Part shown: one piece after another, positions 1 through 10,971 of the stretch
Layout of the letters: each line of letters begins with the position of its first letter
Numbering within the stretch: position 1 is the first letter of the stretch
Assembly (NCBI GenBank): GCA_016235145.1
Contig: JACRLV010000055.1
Coordinates: forward strand, 1-33,009
Length of the DNA: 33,009 bases
Reading direction: 5' to 3'
Origin: Planctomycetota bacterium
GTDB taxonomy: Bacteria > Planctomycetota > Phycisphaerae > UBA1845 > Fen-1342
The notes under the pieces: generated by a model
What the model saw: only the letters and a program-made list of their open reading frames with translations
What the model was told of the DNA's origin: nothing
Databases searched by the model: none
Translations under genes and position numbers: made by a program

Positions 1-3401
<3,401 letters not shown>

Positions 3402-3574
3402 GGTCAATTCCCTCGAACTTCGATAATCGAAAAACGCGGAGAAAGGCCGATCCAGATGCCGCCAACGTTCATCTTCACCGCCTGAGCACCGAGCCGCCGC
3501 CAGCCGACAACTCCGGCCGCGAGGCTCCCCGACCTCGATGCCGCGTGTCCGAACTGACGATCAGCGAACTACGC

Positions 3575-3602
3575 AGTATATTTCCGCGGCATCCGGTCGC
3601 AA
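3575..3602 (-). promoter_or_regulatory. Candidate sigma70-type promoter for rpoB
   Basis: On the minus strand, TTGCGA (4/6 to the -35 consensus) is followed after 16 bp by TATACT (5/6 to the -10). This predicts a 5' leader of about 165 nt before the rpoB ATG. A better -35 match, TTGACA at 3607-3612, is 26 bp from TATACT and so too far to pair with it. Apart from this, the 3402-3799 intergenic stretch holds only the exoprotein promoter and RBS. Confidence 0.5.
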
Positions 3603-3735
3603 GGGCTGTCAAGCAAAAACTTCGAGATTTTCAGAAAAATGGCATTCGGCTTGCAGTAAACGGTTATCGGACCAATGCATTCTGTTTTGGATTGGGCTGC
3701 TTGCGCGCGTGGCCTCAGCCCCAAAGCGGGAGGGA

Positions 3736-3763
3736 GTTGCAGGGGACGCCGAGTTCCTATACT
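3736..3763 (+). promoter_or_regulatory. Candidate promoter for the HAF/dockerin exoprotein
   Basis: A TATACT -10 hexamer lies at 3758-3763, about 37 nt before the ATG at 3800. The region 16 bp upstream (GTTGCA) is a weak -35 match. Several genes in this window have the same TATACT word at a plausible distance. Confidence 0.35.
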
Positions 3764-3799
3764 CCTCGCAACAGGGGTCCTCCTAAAAGGAGAAGCTCT

Positions 3800-5029
3800 A
3801 TGCGTACACTTCCATTTGTTCCTGCCATGTCGCTCCTGCTGTTGGTCCCACTTACTCGAGCGGATGCGGTGCTTTACGCGGTCCATGCACCGCCGCCGAA
3901 CATCCTGCCCGAACTTGACAGCCTCTCCAGCGATGGAACCGCAGCTGCCGGGTGGTTCCATCTGAACGGCGGAGCGAGGGTAATGCGCTGGACGATTGCC
4001 AACGGTAGCGAAGCCCTGACGGGGTCTGACACTGGGTTCGCAGAAGGATTAGGGTGCTCCGGCGCCGGACGGGTCGTGACGGCGTTCGGAGGGCTTTACG
4101 CCGGTCAGACGGGCTATCGCTGGACCCAGGCCACCGGCTGGATCGTCTTGCCGATGCCGCCTGATACATGGTTTATCGTGCCGCGCGCCATCTCCGAAGA
4201 CGGCATGGCGATCGCGAGTTGGGTTATCGGTTATCCGTCGGGAAATGTCCGTCCTGCCCGGTGGACCGAGAGCCTGGGTTATGAAATCCTGCACGACGTG
4301 CCCGCAGACGATGCTTACCCGGTGGTAATTAGCGGCGACGGCTCGACGATCGTAGGACAAAGCTACCCCCGACCGTTCTATTGGACTCAGGCGGACGGCT
4401 ACACGCTGATTCCGGTTGGTACCTCTCTGGCGATTCGGTTTGGCGTCTCGCATGATGGACGATTCGTCGTGGGATCAGATGAGCAGAGTGTTTGGCGGTT
4501 TGAACGCGTCCAGCAGAACTTGCTGCGATTGCAGCGAAGCGACGGCACGCCGCTGCGCGGCTATCCGCGTGGTGTGAGCGGTGATGGTTCCATCGTTGTC
4601 GGAAAAGGAAGTGCGAGCGCTTTCATTTGGGATGAGGCACACGGGGCGCGTGACCTCGCCGCCGTGCTCACAGGCGAATACGGCGTCGATCTATCGGGCT
4701 GGACGCTGACGGAGGCGATCGGAATCTCCACGGACGGCAACGTTATCGCGGGGAACGGCCTGCTGAACGGACAGCAAACCTCTTGGGTGGTCGCGCTTCA
4801 AACGCCAGTCCCGTACACTGGGCGGCCGCCTTGCCAAGGCGATGTCGACGGCGATCACGCCGTCTCGCTGGTCGATTTGGCGTTGGTGCTGTCGGAGTTC
4901 CGTTTGCCCGTGGAATTCGCGAGGTACGATTGCACGGGCGACGGCGTCGTGGATGCACTGGATGTGGACGTCGTGCTGCACGATCAAGGGCAGCGTTGCG
5001 GGCGCAGGCTGCATATCGCAACTCCTTAG
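3800..5029 (+). CDS. Secreted HAF-repeat protein with C-terminal dockerin-like domain
   Basis: This is a probable exported protein of 409 residues. I chose ATG 3800 over the upstream start at 3545 because AAAGGAG lies 8 nt before it and it begins directly with a signal peptide (MRTLPFVPAMSLLLLVPLTRADA). The body has five or more HAF-type repeats: ISEDGMAIAS, ISGDGSTIVG, VSHDGRFVVG, VSGDGSIVVG and ISTDGNVIAG, spaced like small beta-blades. The HAF-family phrase LSGWTLTEAIGIS is also present. The C-terminus (about residues 343-405) has two EF-hand-like loops, DVDGDHAVSLVDL and DCTGDGVVDALDV, which form a dockerin type I-like pair that probably binds calcium. The function is unknown; a surface or extracellular role is inferred. 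ruvX follows 21 nt downstream. Confidence 0.85.
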   Translation: MRTLPFVPAMSLLLLVPLTRADAVLYAVHAPPPNILPELDSLSSDGTAAAGWFHLNGGARVMRWTIANGSEALTGSDTGFAEGLGCSGAGRVVTAFGGLYAGQTGYRWTQATGWIVLPMPPDTWFIVPRAISEDGMAIASWVIGYPSGNVRPARWTESLGYEILHDVPADDAYPVVISGDGSTIVGQSYPRPFYWTQADGYTLIPVGTSLAIRFGVSHDGRFVVGSDEQSVWRFERVQQNLLRLQRSDGTPLRGYPRGVSGDGSIVVGKGSASAFIWDEAHGARDLAAVLTGEYGVDLSGWTLTEAIGISTDGNVIAGNGLLNGQQTSWVVALQTPVPYTGRPPCQGDVDGDHAVSLVDLALVLSEFRLPVEFARYDCTGDGVVDALDVDVVLHDQGQRCGRRLHIATP

Positions 5030-5050
5030 AATGCCAAAACGAGCACCGCG

Positions 5051-5536
5051 ATGACTGCCGGCCAGGAGATTGAGGGAAGCAAGCCCCGGCGCGGCCGCGT
5101 CGCCGGCGTTGACTACGGAACAAAGCGGATCGGGCTGGCCCTGAGCGACGATGAGCAACGTCTTGCAGCCCCGGCCGAGACCCTCGCCGCGACGGGCTCG
5201 GTTCAGCAGGACGTACGCCGAATCCTGGAGTGGGGCCGGCAGAACGACGTCGTCCGCTTCGTGGTGGGTTTGCCGCTGAACATGGACGGTTCTGCCGACC
5301 CGCAGGCTCAGCAGACGCAACGATTCATCGAGGCCCTCTCCAAAGCCGCCGCGACATTACAGGTGGTTGCGGCGGACGAACGGCTCAGCAGCTTTCAAGC
5401 GGACCAATGGCTGCGCGAAGCCGGGGTGCGCGGGTCGCGCACGAAACGCGATCCGCGCCGAGACGCGCTCGCCGCCGCCGCGATTCTGAGGGCGTATCTT
5501 TCGTCATCCAGTGACGAACCGCACGCCGATGAATGA
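5051..5536 (+). CDS. ruvX: RuvX/YqgF family putative pre-16S rRNA nuclease
   Basis: This 161-residue protein belongs to the YqgF/RuvX RNase H-fold family, known in Escherichia coli for 5' processing of 16S rRNA and first proposed as a Holliday junction resolvase. It shows the family motifs in order: GVDYGTKRIGLALSD with the first acidic residue (about residue 21), VVGLPLNMDGS (near residue 74), the DERLSS motif (near residue 113), and a C-terminal D-A-AAAAILRAYL helix with the last acidic residue. The length is slightly above the usual 135-150, owing to an N-terminal extension. It starts 21 nt after the exoprotein gene with only a weak GAGC in front, so it may be co-transcribed or translationally coupled. 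It converges on the minus-strand unit 5573-6715. Confidence 0.93.
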   Translation: MTAGQEIEGSKPRRGRVAGVDYGTKRIGLALSDDEQRLAAPAETLAATGSVQQDVRRILEWGRQNDVVRFVVGLPLNMDGSADPQAQQTQRFIEALSKAAATLQVVAADERLSSFQADQWLREAGVRGSRTKRDPRRDALAAAAILRAYLSSSSDEPHADE

Positions 5537-5572
5537 CGGTTCTGGATGCGAATTCGAGAATCGCCTCGGAGC

Positions 5573-5622
5573 AAAAAAGTAGCGGGCGTTTCGCCGGCCG
5601 CATGACCCGCAAAACGCCCGCT
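5573..5622 (-). terminator. Intrinsic terminator after the small membrane protein gene
   Basis: The 11-bp perfect inverted repeat AGCGGGCGTTT / AAACGCCCGCT (5581-5591 and 5612-5622) is followed on the minus strand by CTTTTTT (5579-5573). The T-run is on one side only, so it should terminate leftward transcription of the 5657-6715 unit, 34 nt past the stop of the small gene, rather than ruvX. Confidence 0.8.
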
Positions 5623-5656
5623 TGGGATATCTGTTTGCGGAAACAACCCTACTCGA

Positions 5657-5827
5657 TTAACTGCCCCCGGGCGGGATGACGCTGCCGAAGAGCGAGGTCG
5701 CGCGATAGGCGACGTAGATCGTGGCGGTCAACACGAAGAGAAAGCCGACGAGTTGCAGGGCCGTATAGATATCATTGTCAGCCGTCGGTCGCGGACCACC
5801 GGACCCGGATGAAGGCATGCTGGACAT
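5657..5827 (-). CDS. Small single-pass membrane protein (56 aa)
   Basis: This gene is too short for the ORF track. ATG at 5827 is preceded by a strong GGAGG with 6-nt spacing, and the frame runs 56 codons to TAA at 5657-5659. The protein has a Ser/Gly/Pro-rich N-terminus (MSSMPSSGSGGPRPTADND), then one hydrophobic segment of about 20 residues (LQLVGFLFVLTATIYVAYRA), then a short GSVIPPGGS tail. It begins 33 nt after the stop of the upstream coiled-coil gene and ends 34 nt before a clear terminator, so the two genes form one transcription unit. No family was recognised. A role as a small partner of the membrane coiled-coil protein is inferred from position only. Confidence 0.8.
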   Translation of the reverse strand: MSSMPSSGSGGPRPTADNDIYTALQLVGFLFVLTATIYVAYRATSLFGSVIPPGGS

Positions 5828-5860
5828 CGAAAACCTCCGTTCTTAGTCGGGCTCCGGACC

Positions 5861-6715
5861 TTAGTTGTTGATTCCACTGCGAACCGAGTCGCCGCTGCGC
5901 ACGCCGTCGGCGCCCATCATCGCGAGCTTGCCGACCGCCTCGCCGGGACGAACTCTTTCAACCACCAGGTCGCCCAGGTACTGGCTTCCGCGATAAACGA
6001 GAAAGGTCATGCCCGAAGTCACGCCCGAGGATTCGCCGATGTTCACGCTCGCGTACGTGCCGTCCACGTTCGTGATCTCGCCCTTGATCGTCCCGGCGAC
6101 GCGCGGAGCGGGCAGAGCGACCGTTCCCGGAACGCTATCGACCGCGGCCCGGGCCGGCGACGAGACGCCGCCGCGGCCGGTCTGGCAGGCGTAGAGCTTT
6201 TCCTGGATGTTGCGGTTTTCTTCCTGGAGGATCGTCACGTTCGTCGTGAGTTCGAGCGTGCGGTTGTTCAGGCGGGCGTTACGCGACTGGAGGTCGATGT
6301 TCTGCTTGAGGAGTTCCCCGTTCTGCGCCCGCACCGACTTCACTTCGCCGGTCAGGGTGTCAACCGTCTCCTGCAACTTGGCCCGACCGGCCTCAGCCGA
6401 GATGCCCTGGTTCTTGACCTGGGTCAGCTCGCTGGTGTTCTTGGCGAGCTTCTCCGTCAGATCCTGGATCTGGCTCTGGGCCTGACCGAGCTCGTTGCCC
6501 TTGGAAGCCAGGGCTTCATCCTTCAGAGCCGAAGCCGCCAGCCCGCTGGCCACCGCGCTCTGGTATTGGGCAGTCGCCGCGTCGCGTTCGGACTGGTACT
6601 TCCCTGCCAGATCCTTCCAGTTGGCCCACTGGGCCGCGGCTGCGATGAAGAGGCACGAAAGCGCGATCGACATCACCGCGTTGAGAACAGTGAAGACCTT
6701 CGTCAGTGTGCTCAC
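5861..6715 (-). CDS. Membrane-anchored coiled-coil protein with C-terminal beta-domain
   Basis: This is a 284-residue protein from a GTG start at 6715, chosen because AAGGAG lies 10 nt upstream and the hydrophobic anchor follows at once. The longer ORF start at 7033 translates a repeat element and is rejected. Residues 8-29 form one membrane segment (VFTVLNAVMSIALSCLFIAA). Residues about 33-175 are a long heptad-rich coiled coil. A Pro/Ala linker follows, then a beta-rich domain (about 208-281) with KGEITNVDGTYASVNIGESS and GMTFLVYRG. The same beta-domain pattern occurs in the gene at 27292-28695. It forms an operon with the 56-aa membrane protein and ends in a terminator. A structural envelope or scaffold role is plausible but not shown. 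Confidence 0.8.
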   Translation of the reverse strand: MSTLTKVFTVLNAVMSIALSCLFIAAAAQWANWKDLAGKYQSERDAATAQYQSAVASGLAASALKDEALASKGNELGQAQSQIQDLTEKLAKNTSELTQVKNQGISAEAGRAKLQETVDTLTGEVKSVRAQNGELLKQNIDLQSRNARLNNRTLELTTNVTILQEENRNIQEKLYACQTGRGGVSSPARAAVDSVPGTVALPAPRVAGTIKGEITNVDGTYASVNIGESSGVTSGMTFLVYRGSQYLGDLVVERVRPGEAVGKLAMMGADGVRSGDSVRSGINN

Positions 6716-6842
6716 GAGAACGACTCCTTCAGGTTGTCTCAGAATGCTCGCTCGGTGGAAGGCGATCCGCACCGCTATTGCGCACCGCCACCGCCGCAGA
6801 CCGGCTCGCCCGCATTGCGGCCGGCGGTCCGAAGCGCGAGGT

Positions 6843-6871
6843 ATTGTACGCCGTGTCCGGCGGTCTGCAAA
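6843..6871 (-). promoter_or_regulatory. Candidate promoter for the coiled-coil/small protein unit
   Basis: On the minus strand, TTTGCA (4/6) is followed after 17 bp by TACAAT (5/6). This would give a leader of about 120 nt before the GTG start at 6715. The rest of 6716-7092 contains a REPIN-like repeat (6951-7013) and the oppB promoter region. Confidence 0.4.
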
Positions 6872-6950
6872 TGGTATTCGGGCAGCCGGAAGTCGGGGCA
6901 TCGAATAGGATTGGGATGTGGGGTGAGTCTCCGAGCCCGTGAATTTTCTC

Positions 6951-7013
6951 AGTGGAGCGGGCCTCCGTGCCCGCTTTTGGCCTGAAGGGGCGGGCAGGGA
7001 CGCCCGCCCCACT
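6951..7013 (+). repeat. 63-bp REPIN-like dispersed repeat, copy 1
   Basis: This 63-bp element is bounded by AGTGGAGCGGGC and GCCCGCCCCACT. It contains two back-to-back hairpins (GCGGGC-CTCCGT-GCCCGC, and GGGGCGGGC-AGGGAC-GCCCGCCCC). Copy 2 at 25171-25233 has the same length and differs at about nine positions. The layout, two inverted REP-like stems each with a GGAG/GGGG foot, resembles REPINs of RAYT-associated repeats. No RAYT transposase is in the window. Confidence 0.75.
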
Positions 7014-7079
7014 GATCGACACACAGGCCCCAATCCCGGCTCGGCATTAGGAGACCAGGCTCCCGACCCACGTCCGCCT

Positions 7080-7085
7080 TACAAT
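7080..7085 (+). promoter_or_regulatory. -10 element directly before the permease GTG (leaderless candidate)
   Basis: TACAAT ends 7 nt before the GTG start at 7093 and there is no Shine-Dalgarno sequence between them. If this hexamer is the -10 element, transcription would begin at or next to the start codon, giving a leaderless mRNA. No convincing -35 was seen. Confidence 0.4.
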
Positions 7086-7092
7086 CCCCGCC

Positions 7093-8073
7093 GTGGGTTG
7101 GTTCCTGCTCAGGCGACTGGTCGCGTTCCCCTTGCTGCTATTGGCGGTCTACACGGGCGCCGTGCTGTTGGTGATGGCCGCACCCGGAGACCCGCTGGAA
7201 ACCGGCGAGAAAGACCTGCCGCTGGAAGTGATCCAGGCTCGCCGCGTCGCGTACAACTACGATCGCTATGTCACCGACGCAAATGGCATCCGCCGCGTGG
7301 AACCGGTGCCGTGGTGGGAGCGGTACTACTGGCTGTGGCCCAAGCGGCTTCTGTGGGATGGGGATCTCCCCGCCCATCGCTACGAGGATTGGACGGTTAC
7401 GGAAATCCTCCGATCCGCGTTGCCGGTTTCGCTGCAACTCGGCGTGCTGGCGCTGTCGCTGTCCGTGCTGATCGGCCTGTCGGTCGGCGTGCTTTCCGCG
7501 GTCGGGCGCGGCGGGTGGCTTGATCATCTGTCCGTAGCGCTCGGGTTGATCGGGATTTCATTGCCGACGTTTGTCGTCGGATCGGTCCTGGTGATCGTGG
7601 TGGGGCTTTGGCTGAAGGCTGTGCCGGTGGTCGGCTGGGGCCGGCCGTCGCAGGCCCTCCTGCCGGCGCTCACGCTGGCGCTGCCGTACGCCGCTTACAT
7701 CGCGCGGCTGACGCGGGCGGCGCTGCTCGACGCCTACGCTGAGGATTTTGTTCGAACCGCCCGGGCCAAGGGGCTTTCCGAGTCGCGCGTGCTGCTGGAT
7801 CATGCGCTGCGTCACGCTTTGCTGCCGGTTTTGAGCTACCTCGGGCCGGCGGCGGCCGCGATCTTCACCGGGTCATTCGTCGTCGAACGGGTGTTCGCGA
7901 TTCCGGGGATGGGCACGCATGTGGTCGAGTCGATCAACAATCGCGACCAGAGCCTGATTCTGGCGACGGTGCTCGTCTATGCGTCGTTCTTGGCGACGTT
8001 CAATCTGATCGTTGATTGTCTATACGCTTTCGTCGATCCGCGAATCCGTGTCGGCGCCCGCGCCGGCGCGTGA
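7093..8073 (+). CDS. ABC transporter permease, OppB/DppB type
   Basis: This 326-residue inner-membrane permease belongs to the peptide/nickel (Opp/Dpp) importer type. It has an N-terminal membrane segment (LLRRLVAFPLLLLAVYTGAVLLV) followed by GDPL, as in OppB/DppB proteins. A periplasmic stretch (about residues 35-105) leads to five further hydrophobic segments. The cytoplasmic EAA loop reads RTARAKGLSESRVLLDHALRHALLPVL, and the late motif FVVERVFAIPGMG is typical. The start is GTG 7093 with no RBS, 7 nt after a TACAAT hexamer. No OppC, OppD/F or binding-protein gene is adjacent. The next genes are nth and a cysteine desulfurase, so the partner subunits must be elsewhere. The substrate cannot be told. 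Confidence 0.9.
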   Translation: MGWFLLRRLVAFPLLLLAVYTGAVLLVMAAPGDPLETGEKDLPLEVIQARRVAYNYDRYVTDANGIRRVEPVPWWERYYWLWPKRLLWDGDLPAHRYEDWTVTEILRSALPVSLQLGVLALSLSVLIGLSVGVLSAVGRGGWLDHLSVALGLIGISLPTFVVGSVLVIVVGLWLKAVPVVGWGRPSQALLPALTLALPYAAYIARLTRAALLDAYAEDFVRTARAKGLSESRVLLDHALRHALLPVLSYLGPAAAAIFTGSFVVERVFAIPGMGTHVVESINNRDQSLILATVLVYASFLATFNLIVDCLYAFVDPRIRVGARAGA

Positions 8074-8124
8074 GCGGGGCCGCTACCATCTGTGAGCGGC
8101 GCGGCGCCGCCCGTGAGGAAGAAT

Positions 8125-8895
8125 ATGGCCCCGAAACGTCGGACTCTCGCAAAGCCGGTCCGCAGTCGGCCCGCCCGACCTGCCGCAAAGCGTTCGCGCG
8201 AAACGCAACAGGCGCGGACCGCACGAGCCGGCCGCGTGCTGGCGGGCTTGCGCAGCGCGTATCCAGACGCCGATTGCGCCCTGACCCACGGCAGCGCGCT
8301 GGAGTTGCTCGTGGCGACGATCCTGTCGGCTCAATGCACCGACGAGCGCGTCAACAAGGTGATGCCCGACGTGATGCGGCGATATCCCGACGCGCGGGCC
8401 TTCGCCAATGCCGATCCGGAAGCGCTCGAATCCGTCATTCGCTCGACCGGCTTCTATCGAAACAAGACCCGCAGCCTGATCGGGATGGGGCGGCGCGTGG
8501 TCGAGGCGTATCGCGGCGAGATTCCGGGCGAGATGGACGCTCTGCTGACGTTGCCGGGCGTCGCTCGAAAGACGGCCAACTGCGTGCTGGGGACGTGGTT
8601 TCGCAAGAACGAAGGCGTCGTGGTAGACACGCACGTCGGGCGGTTGGCCTTGCGGCTGAGACTGCTTTCGACGGCTCGCGACGACAAGGACGCCGTCCGG
8701 ATCGAGAACGACCTGATGCAACTTTTCCCCCTAGAGTCGTGGACGTTCCTGTCGCACGCCCTGATCGAGCACGGCCGGCAGGTTTGCGCCGCCCGCAATC
8801 CGCGATGCGCAGCGTGCTCGCTCTCGGCGGATTGCCCGTCGGCTGGGGATTTCGCAAAGCCGCCGCGGAAGGCGAAGTCTGCGGCACGGACATGA
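8125..8895 (+). CDS. nth: Endonuclease III
   Basis: This is a base-excision repair DNA glycosylase/AP lyase acting on oxidised pyrimidines. I chose ATG 8125 (256 aa) over GTG 8092 because GAGG lies 6 nt upstream. After a basic N-terminal tail of about 40 residues (KPVRSRPARPAAKRSR), the helix-hairpin-helix motif LPGVARKTAN carries the catalytic Lys. VVVDTHVGR carries the catalytic Asp. The C-terminal 4Fe-4S ligands are spaced C-X6-C-X2-C-X5-C (CAARNPRCAACSLSADC). All key residues are present. The gene is 51 nt after the permease and 13 nt before a cysteine desulfurase, which could supply sulfur for its Fe-S cluster. That link is an inference from neighbourhood. Confidence 0.95.
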   Translation: MAPKRRTLAKPVRSRPARPAAKRSRETQQARTARAGRVLAGLRSAYPDADCALTHGSALELLVATILSAQCTDERVNKVMPDVMRRYPDARAFANADPEALESVIRSTGFYRNKTRSLIGMGRRVVEAYRGEIPGEMDALLTLPGVARKTANCVLGTWFRKNEGVVVDTHVGRLALRLRLLSTARDDKDAVRIENDLMQLFPLESWTFLSHALIEHGRQVCAARNPRCAACSLSADCPSAGDFAKPPRKAKSAART

Positions 8896-8908
8896 GGACG
8901 ATCCGATC

Positions 8909-10051
8909 GTGAGCGCCGACGTGATCTACCTGGACAACAACGCGACCACGCGGCTCCGCCCGCGCGTGCTCGAAGCGATGCTGCCCTATCTGACCGAACA
9001 GTACGGAAATCCGGCGAGCATCCACCATTTTGGCGCGCAGATCGGCGCCCGGATCGAAGAGGCACGCGAGAAAGTCGCCGCGGCGATCGGCGCCCGCACC
9101 AGCGAGATCATCTTCACGAGCGGCGGCACCGAGTCCGACAACACGGCCCTCCGCGGCGTGACGGCCGCGCGGCCGAATCGCAAACGCGTAGTCATCTCCG
9201 CCGTTGAACATCATGCGATTCTGGAACCGGCGGAGGCGTTGGCCCGCGAAGGTTTTGACGTGGTTCGCGTCCCGATCGATGGCGACGGCCGGCTCGATCT
9301 GGAGCAGCTTGCCGCGGCAGCCGATCAGCGGACCGTGCTGGTGTCGGTCATGCTCTCGAACAACGAGACCGGCGTGATCCACCCTGTGCAGGCGGCGGCC
9401 GAGATCGCCCACCGCTGCGGGGCGGCGTTTCACACGGACGCGGTCAACGCACTTGGAAAAACCGCGATCGACGTCGAATCGCTCGGCGTCGACCTGCTCA
9501 GCCTTTCGGCTCACAAGATTCACGGTCCGAAAGGCTGCGGGGCGCTCTACGTCCGCCGCGGAACCGCCATACGCCCGCTGCTGCTCGGCGGCGCACAGGA
9601 GCGTCAACGCCGCGGCGGCACGTCAAACGTAGCAGGCATCATCGGCCTGGCGGCGGCCTGCGAGGCGATCGACCTGCCGGAGATGGAGCGAGTCGCGGCG
9701 CTGCGCGACCGCCTCGAGCGCGATCTGGCCGCGCATGCGCCGGACATGCGGATCATCGGCGCGCCCAACTCCCGGGTTCCGAACACATCGTGCGTCTGTT
9801 TCCCGGGCGTCATGTCCGAAGCTGTGCTGCTGTTGCTGAGCGAAGCGGGGATCTGCGCGTCCGCGGGCGCCGCGTGCAGCAGCGGTTCGCTCGAACCGTC
9901 GCACGTCCTTGCGGCGATGGGCGTCGATGCACACATCGCCCAGGGGCAGATTCGCCTTTCGCTCAGCCGCGAGACGACCAGCGACGAGATCGACCGTGTC
10001 GTCGAACTTCTGCCGCCGATCGTGCGGCGCGTCGCGGGCGTGAGAGCGTAA
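8909..10051 (+). CDS. Cysteine desulfurase (NifS/IscS family)
   Basis: This PLP enzyme removes sulfur from cysteine for Fe-S cluster and thio-cofactor synthesis. It has 380 residues and starts at GTG 8909, 13 nt after nth, with GAGG 10-11 nt upstream. YLDNNATTRLRP is the family N-terminus. GGTESDNTAL forms part of the PLP pocket, and AVEHHAIL carries the pyridine-ring His. LSAHKIHGPKG contains the Schiff-base Lys. CASAGAACSSGSLEPSHVL carries the catalytic Cys in a group I-type loop. The length suits the NifS/IscS group. Whether it is nifS- or iscS-like cannot be decided without a tree, because no iscU, iscR or nifU is adjacent. Confidence 0.95.
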   Translation: MSADVIYLDNNATTRLRPRVLEAMLPYLTEQYGNPASIHHFGAQIGARIEEAREKVAAAIGARTSEIIFTSGGTESDNTALRGVTAARPNRKRVVISAVEHHAILEPAEALAREGFDVVRVPIDGDGRLDLEQLAAAADQRTVLVSVMLSNNETGVIHPVQAAAEIAHRCGAAFHTDAVNALGKTAIDVESLGVDLLSLSAHKIHGPKGCGALYVRRGTAIRPLLLGGAQERQRRGGTSNVAGIIGLAAACEAIDLPEMERVAALRDRLERDLAAHAPDMRIIGAPNSRVPNTSCVCFPGVMSEAVLLLLSEAGICASAGAACSSGSLEPSHVLAAMGVDAHIAQGQIRLSLSRETTSDEIDRVVELLPPIVRRVAGVRA

Positions 10052-10242
10052 GCACGAAACCGCCGCGGCACAGGCGTCTCGCCTGCGTAATTCTGCGCCC
10101 AACTTCGAATCACGGAAATCTCGGCGTCCTGCCGACTCGAACAGCCGTTGGCTGGGCATCCGGACTTGCCGATCGTGCCTACGCGGCTTCGTGCCGCACC
10201 ATTCGGCCCCGCGCGGTGGTTCGCGGAGATATGCGGGTATTC
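10052..10242. other. Intergenic spacer with short REP-like hairpin
   Basis: This is the convergent spacer between the cysteine desulfurase and rnc. It holds a small stem, CAGGCG-TCT-CGCCTG (about 10071-10085), similar in style to the GCGGGC-GTCTC-type stem inside valS (16280s). There is no T-run, so it is not a convincing intrinsic terminator. No gene was seen. Confidence 0.5.
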
Positions 10243-10971
10243 TCAGCCGTCCTCGGCCGCCGGTTCGTCTTCCGGCTCGACCGCGAGGACGCCGAGCGAT
10301 TCCAGCGCCAGGCGGGCGGCCTTCTGCTCGGCTTCCTTCTTGCTCGGGCCCCACGCGCCGGGAAAAGTGCGCGATCCGATCGTCACTGCAATCTCGAAGC
10401 ATTTGGCGTGGTCGGGCCCCTTCTCGTCCAGGAGCTCGTATTCCGGCGTCTGATTGAGCTGGCGCTGGGCGTACTGCTGGAGCTGCGACTTGAAGTTGAA
10501 CTGATGCTCCGACCCGGCGACGGAGTCGATCTTCTCCGCGAAGTGCTCCAGAATGAACTTGCGGGCGGCCTCGATTCCGCCGTCGATGTAAATCGCAGCG
10601 AGGATCGCCTCGATGGTGCCGGCCGCCAGCGAACGCGGCAGCAGCTCGCCCGGCGACATGCCCTGGCCCAGCATGAGCGCGTCGGTCAGCCGCAGCTCGT
10701 CGGCGACGTCGGCGCACACTCTGCGCGAGACGACCGCCGACTTGATCTTGGTCAGCTCGCCTTCCATCGCCGAGGGGAGACGGTCGTACAGCTCCCGGCA
10801 AATCACGAGCCCCAGCACCGCGTCGCCGAGGAATTCCATCCGCTCGTTGCTGTCCTGGCGCGTATCGGCGGAGGAAGAGTGCGTCAGCGCTTCGTCGAGC
10901 AGCTTGAGGTCGGTGAACGAATAACCGAGCCGTTGCTGGCAAACCGCCAGGCGTTTCACGTCGTCATTCAT
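10243..10971 (-). CDS. rnc: Ribonuclease III
   Basis: This double-strand-specific endoribonuclease takes part in rRNA and mRNA processing. I chose ATG 10971 (242 aa) because the upstream TTG start at 11052 adds an Arg/Pro-rich stretch unlike the family. No clear Shine-Dalgarno is visible. The signature NERMEFLGDAVLG (about residue 41) carries acidic active-site residues. AGTIEAILAAIYIDGG carries the second metal-binding Glu. A C-terminal dsRNA-binding domain follows: FKSQLQQYAQ, then TFPGAWGPSKKEAEQKAARLAL. An acidic tail (VEPEDEPAAEDG) ends the protein. The gene is alone on its strand, divergent from the GH3 gene. Confidence 0.95.
   Translation of the reverse strand: MNDDVKRLAVCQQRLGYSFTDLKLLDEALTHSSSADTRQDSNERMEFLGDAVLGLVICRELYDRLPSAMEGELTKIKSAVVSRRVCADVADELRLTDALMLGQGMSPGELLPRSLAAGTIEAILAAIYIDGGIEAARKFILEHFAEKIDSVAGSEHQFNFKSQLQQYAQRQLNQTPEYELLDEKGPDHAKCFEIAVTIGSRTFPGAWGPSKKEAEQKAARLALESLGVLAVEPEDEPAAEDG

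Noticed and set aside
3545-3799. N-terminal extension of the HAF protein ORF
   Set aside because: The extension is hydrophilic with no RBS, overlaps the promoter region, and would put the signal peptide inside the protein.
6716-7033. 106-codon N-terminal extension of the coiled-coil protein
   Set aside because: It translates the REPIN-like repeat and a candidate promoter. The GTG at 6715 with AAGGAG just upstream is the better start.
10071-10085. CAGGCG-TCT-CGCCTG stem as an intrinsic terminator
   Set aside because: It has a short stem and no T-run on either side. It is more likely a REP-like remnant.
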